Below, one piece after another: positions 60,243 to 64,000 of a stretch of 64,000 bases of DNA (the first letter of the stretch is position 1; each line of letters opens with the position of its first letter). Under the pieces are notes generated by a model. The model saw only the letters and a list, made by a program, of their open reading frames with translations, searched no databases and was not told the origin of the DNA. Source of the DNA: Blattamonas nauphoetae. Lineage: Eukaryota; Preaxostyla; Oxymonadida. The stretch is from the NCBI GenBank assembly GCA_033064195.1, contig JARBJD010000004.1:620001-684000 (forward strand), in the 5' to 3' direction. The translations under genes were made by a program, and so were the position numbers.

Positions 60243-60558
60243 AGAAAGCCCTACTGAACACGATTGCAGCAGCAGAGGGAACCCCAACGCCGATTCCTGC
60301 AGTTTATGTTCGATTCATTGTTTGTGTTATGTTATGATATTCTGTTCAGCCGGACAACATTCGAGTGAAACCGCGTCCCGCTTTCCTTGACAAGATGTGT
60401 AAAGAGAATGGGTTTCTGGGATGGTTTGAGGTCTTTTTGATGATTCTTTTCGATTTAGGACTCACGTAGCATTGGGGTCGGACATCAGCATCGACAAGAC
60501 GTTCTCGATGATTGGAAGAGCGATTCTGTAATCCGGTCAGCGCCAGTCCCTTCCCAAA
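60243..60558 (+). pseudogene. Rab-like gene fragment (duplicate)
   Basis: Near-identical to 63019-63336. It holds KALLNTIAAAEGTPTPIPAV, an intron, PDNIRVKPRPAFLDKMCKEN then GFLGWFE, and the end ISIDKTFSMIGRAIL. The P-loop exons are absent and an unrelated frame precedes it, so it is a truncated duplicate of the Rab-like gene 2.5 kb away. Confidence 0.65.
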
Positions 60559-60979
60559 CGTGATTCATGAAAGGAGTCGGTCAGGTACAGATGGGACTCG
60601 GCGGAGATGAGGATGCACTGTGCGGGTGAGGCAGAGCGTGGGGTGATCGAGGTGACGAAGCGGCGTGTGGAAGAGGGGGAGAGGAGGGAGGACAGTTTGG
60701 GTCCGGATAGATACAGATCCGGTTTTCTCTAATTATTTGAGGAACTTCTTCGAGCATCGATTGATTGTCCCTTCTCCAACGACTTTCACTTTTGGCCTGT
60801 CAGACAAACCAACATTCGTGCCTTAATTTTCTTCCTTCTCTCTGAACGGCTCAATTCGTCCTGATATTGATTCACTCGCTCCATTTTTGGTGGGACACAT
60901 TCCCAAGTGTGGGTAGGATCAAGAATAATTCCTCTCCCTTATTCTTTATTTGTGTACGGACCTCACGCACCACTTCTTG
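60559..60979. other. Intergenic, repeat debris
   Basis: No gene is seen. A short stretch near 60850-60890 (TTCGTCCTGATATTGATTC and onward) resembles 63579-63617 next to the intein fragment, which suggests that the two Rab-like duplicates carried flanking sequence with them. Confidence 0.4.
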
Positions 60980-62509
60980 ATGTTTCTTCTGTTACCTCTC
61001 CTTCTTTTTGTGATCATATTCTCTCACCAAAAGGAATCTGAGTCGATCTACAGACCATCAGAAACAGTAGTTATTGATTCATCACTCCCCTTTTCGTTCC
61101 CTCCAAAGTCTATTTCTGAGTTGGACAGACTGGAATCACGTGTTCGATCAGGATCTGTGTTCCCAGAGTGGTTTATCTCGCAAACACTCTCCAAATTCGA
61201 ATCAGCATTCAACGACACGCCTCCAATCATATCACTGCCAAGTGACCACTGGACTCAAGGCACACACATTTGTAATCATTCGACTCACATTATTGGAGAT
61301 CTGGATGGGAATCTGACATCGCTTCTCACGATTCTTCGCGAAGCTGGTTTGGATTCGTTATGATTCATGATTGATCTTCTGTCTTTCTCCCGTCATCTTC
61401 ATCACTCCTCTCCTTCATTCTTCTCTCTCTTTTCTTTGTCAGGATTGCCTTCAGATACGAACCATCTCGTCTTTCTGGGAAACATGACTGGGAACTTGCC
61501 CACGTCGCTCGAGACACTTCTGCTTCTGTTTTCACTCAAATTGGAGCACCCGTCGAGTGTTGTGCTGATTCTTGGTCGGAACGAACACTCCGCAATCTCC
61601 CCAACGAACTCCACTGACAACCTCCGCTTTTTCTCAAAATATGCAGGTAATTCAACAGCCGAAACTCAGCACTCGCCTTCTGCATTGTCTGACCAGCTTT
61701 CCGCAGCCTTGACCACCCTCCCTCTCGGATTGGTCATCGAACGACTCGCCCCAAACGAGCATCTCCGAATGGACCTCGGACGAATATTCGAAATCGATAA
61801 AACTGTTGGGGGGGTTTTCAATAGTCACAGCTTCTATTCTGCGGATCTCTCGCAGAGCTTGCTGCTTGTGCACAGCGGATTCCCAATCACAGATTCAACG
61901 GAAACGGACTTTAAGAAATTGCAGCTGAAAGACCTGAACACGACCGAAATGAGAAAGACGCTTTTGGGGATGCGCAGGAATGGAACGGGGATGGAAGGGA
62001 AGGAGGAGCAGGACCGCCTCTCGTTCATCTCCCAAGTCCTCCGCAACAAGCCTCGCAAACCCTCGCGGCTCTTCCGTCTCAAAACAAAAATCAGTCCTTT
62101 CCGTCCTTCGCCTATCTCTTGGTGTGATGACATCAAATCCAAAATGAAGAAACGAGAGAACGAGATATCCACTCTCAAACGACAAGACACCAATACACCC
62201 GCCTTTTACAACAACGCAGCGCAAACAAATAATTTTTTGGAAACAAACAACCTTTCGTTGCTCATCCGTGCCGACGAGAGCCTCCCGAGTGGGTATTTCC
62301 TTTCCCATTCGGTGTCCATCGTCTCGATTGGTGCCACTTCGACCGCACGCGGAACTCCTCGTCACTGTTTCCTGTCTCTCACATTCCGCGAAGACTCCTC
62401 GTCTCAGAATGCATCAGATTCTGTGTATCGTCCAGTCCTGATTGCTCGACGACTTTTTGTTGATGAGGGTGTGAAGATGGATTTGCCTTTGACACATCAA
62501 GATTTGTGA
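60980..62509 (+). CDS. Membrane-anchored PPP-fold pseudophosphatase
   Basis: Two exons (60980-61346 and 61443-62509, donor GTTTGG) give about 477 residues. After an N-terminal hydrophobic segment (MFLLLPLLLFVIIF) the sequence follows the PPP phosphatase order: IIGDLDGNLTSLLTIL (family GDxHG), LVFLGNMTGN (family GDxVDRG), VVLILGRNEHS (family GNHE), LLLVHSGFPI (family VHGGL) and ISWCDDI (family WSDP). Metal-binding His and Asp positions are replaced in the first two motifs, so catalysis is doubtful. It has a basic insert near 200-260 and is probably a lumenal or extracellular binding protein. The family assignment rests on motif order and spacing. Confidence 0.65.
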
Positions 62510-62632
62510 CTTTTTGCGTTGTCGTTTGTCGGAATCAGTGATGGTTCTGTGTGTTCAATCTGCTGCGTAGAGACCCAGTCTTTTTCGGATAAGTTACTGA
62601 AAGGGACTGATCGATACGAATCTTTGAATAAG

Positions 62633-63305
62633 ATGGAACCAGTTGTTGAATTCCTTGTGAAGGTATTTTTTGTGTGTTTGTGTTCATCCTGTATCTATGC
62701 TCATTCATCGCTCAGATTTTGGTGTTTGGAGGCGAGAAATCTCGAACGACGGATATCATCCGAAAGTACACGAATCACTCGTCACGAAGTAGAACAAAAA
62801 AACATGATGGCGTGACATACTATTTCAAAGCTGTTCGGGGACGACACATGAACACGATTCTCCAAATTGTTGATCTGCCTGTGAATGTGTCTGAAGAACA
62901 AATCAAAGTGTGCTGAACCGATTTTGAGAAATTGTGTGTAGGTTCATGCGGCTGGTGTGAAAGGAGCGATTTTTGTTCAGGGTTGGGGTGACGATCGACT
63001 TACAACTTTTATTGAACAGAAATCCCTACTGAACACGATTGCAGCAGCAGAGGGAACCCCAACGCCGATTCCTGCAGTTTTTGTTCGATTCATTGTTTGT
63101 GTTATGTTATGATATTCTGTTCAGCCGGACAACATTCGAGTGAAACCGCGTCCCGCGTTCCTTGACAAGATGTGTAAAGATAATGGGTTCCTGGGATGGT
63201 TTGAGGGATTTTTGATGATTCTTTTCGATATAGGACTCACGTAGCATTGGGGTCGGACATCAGCATCGAAAAGCTGTTCTCAATGATTGGAAGAGCGATT
63301 CTGTA
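62633..63305 (+). CDS. Rab32-like degenerate small GTPase
   Basis: Exons 62633-62662, 62716-62907, 62942-63082 and from 63125 join in frame: MEPVVEFLVK-ILVFGGEKSRTTDIIRKYTN, LQIVDLPVN, AAGVKGAIFVQGWGDD, IPAVFPDNIRVKPRPAFLDK, CKDNGFLGWFE. This follows Rab32/38 (the ending 'CKENGF-GWFETSAK-NINI' is diagnostic). The P-loop has lost its GKS/T core (GGEKSRTT), the WDTAGQE motif reads VDLPVN, and NKxD is absent, so GTP binding is unlikely. The last exon (DISIDKTFSMIGRAIL) is one base out of frame at the final splice, and the GT donor there is lost, so it may be a pseudogene. Confidence 0.6.
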
Positions 63306-63538
63306 GTCCGGTCAGCGCCAATCCCTTTCCGGCATGGATTTAGATGATGGGGTAAAGTTTAGATTATGAGGCAGTGCCTAAGTTTCGTTTGTGGGGTGGT
63401 GGTTTTCTGTCGAACCATGAAATGGATCATTACATTGTGGTCATTTCTGTTCAGGACGAGAGGAGTGGAGACGGGGTCGAAGGGATAGAAGGGAAAGAAT
63501 ATCACATTTTTCAATCTATGGATGTTTATTTTTAGAAA

Positions 63539-63943
63539 TTATGCATTTATCACAGAAGAATGCTCGAAAACTATCAATTCGTCCTGATAGTGATTCTGTC
63601 GCTCCATTTTTGTCGCTTTTCCGGTCATCGCAGCGATCACTTCATCGCCTTCCTTCAACTCCCCCATCGTCACCCATCCTGTCGGCGTCAACACTTTTGC
63701 TGTCAACGGCTGTGCCTTTCCCAACCCCATCTCGTCTGCCAAAATGCTGTTCCTGCCCTGGTATCGGGGTGTGAGTAAAACCTTGTCATTTGGTTTCCTA
63801 GATAACGAGAAGGATTCAGCATGTTTCAGTGAAAGAGTGAATCATGCACATGAAAAACTGACTTTTCTCCATTTTTCGGTTTTTCGACAACATAGAGAAA
63901 ATTCAGCGCGATCCACCCATCTTGCTCCAATTGCGAACACGAC
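63539..63943 (-). pseudogene. SNF2 helicase exons with N-terminal intein fragment
   Basis: Minus strand. Exon 63863-63943 reads QLEQDGWIALNFLYVVEKP, then an intron at 63798-63862, then LLTPRYQGRNSILADEMGLG followed by the Walker A lysine of SNF2-family ATPases. Right after that lysine (63716) comes AQPLTAKVLTPTGWVTMGEL followed by KEGDEVIA, the typical first block of a Hint/intein domain. The insertion point, between GLGK and the expected Thr, is a classic intein site, although the first residue is Ala instead of Cys. After about 35 residues the intein pattern fades, and the frame stops at 63539. No later intein blocks or C-terminal SNF2 motifs follow. The gene is cut upstream by a transposon at 63944. 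Confidence 0.65.
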
Positions 63944-64000
63944 TTGGCATGTTAATTGGATTGGACGGTGCCAGCGTTGGACTGGACAATTGACTTCGAT
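63944..64000. mobile_element. TTGGC-ended transposon, start of a second copy
   Basis: Starts TTGGCATGTTAATTGGATTG, matching the inverted right end of the element at 22711-24685, including the GTTGGACTGGACAATTGAC subterminal part. It runs off the window. It interrupts the SNF2-like gene. Confidence 0.8.

Noticed and set aside
63539-63943. Bacterial contamination for the intein-bearing SNF2 sequence
   Set aside because: The helicase part is split by a spliceosomal-type intron and interrupted by a transposon shared with receptor 1.
1757-64000. Reassigned stop codons as in some oxymonads
   Set aside because: Genes end normally at TAG (3704, 58589), TAA (receptor 2) and TGA (14429, 18802), and conserved regions lack internal TAA/TAG.

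Overview
The window looks like nuclear DNA of an oxymonad-like protist (Preaxostyla); gene style, intron style and protein families recall Blattamonas nauphoetae, but this is family recognition, not a database match. Genes are compact with short GT-AG introns (donors often GTTTGT, GTGTGT or GTCTGC). TAA, TAG and TGA all act as stops, which argues against the oxymonads that read TAA/TAG as glutamine. No rRNA, tRNA, CRISPR, retroelement or Polinton was recognised.

Left block (1-19.2 kb). ARM-like helical proteins; a pseudokinase fused to three ubiquitin-like domains; a coiled-coil gene split by a MITE; a SPRY-like gene; a 2,369-aa beta-helix membrane protein; two small secreted or membrane proteins; and an S41-type protease with a membrane anchor.

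Middle block (19.2-56.5 kb). A tandem duplication on the minus strand of a two-gene unit: a giant receptor (beta-helix, Ig-like repeats, second beta-helix, membrane helix, pseudokinase) followed by a Swi5-like recombination gene. DNA transposons have riddled it. Two nearly identical 5.5-kb hAT elements (25661-31143 and 42521-47987) lie in inverted orientation, and their 8-bp target-site duplications are swapped. The 11.4 kb between them (31144-42520) is therefore inverted relative to the ancestral order, either by recombination between the copies or by a mis-assembly across them. Turning it back rejoins three split genes: receptor 1, Swi5-like copy 2, and a Tc1/mariner transposase. Receptor 1 is a pseudogene with five direct insertions, one nested three deep; receptor 2 is cut just before its membrane helix by a foldback MITE.

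Right block (56.5-64 kb). A second beta-helix membrane protein divergent from receptor 2, a separate pseudokinase, a membrane-anchored PPP-fold pseudophosphatase, a Rab32-like pseudo-GTPase with a partial duplicate, and a SNF2 helicase remnant carrying an N-terminal intein fragment at its Walker A lysine. Surface receptors plus catalytically degenerate signalling proteins recur throughout, alongside very active DNA transposition.
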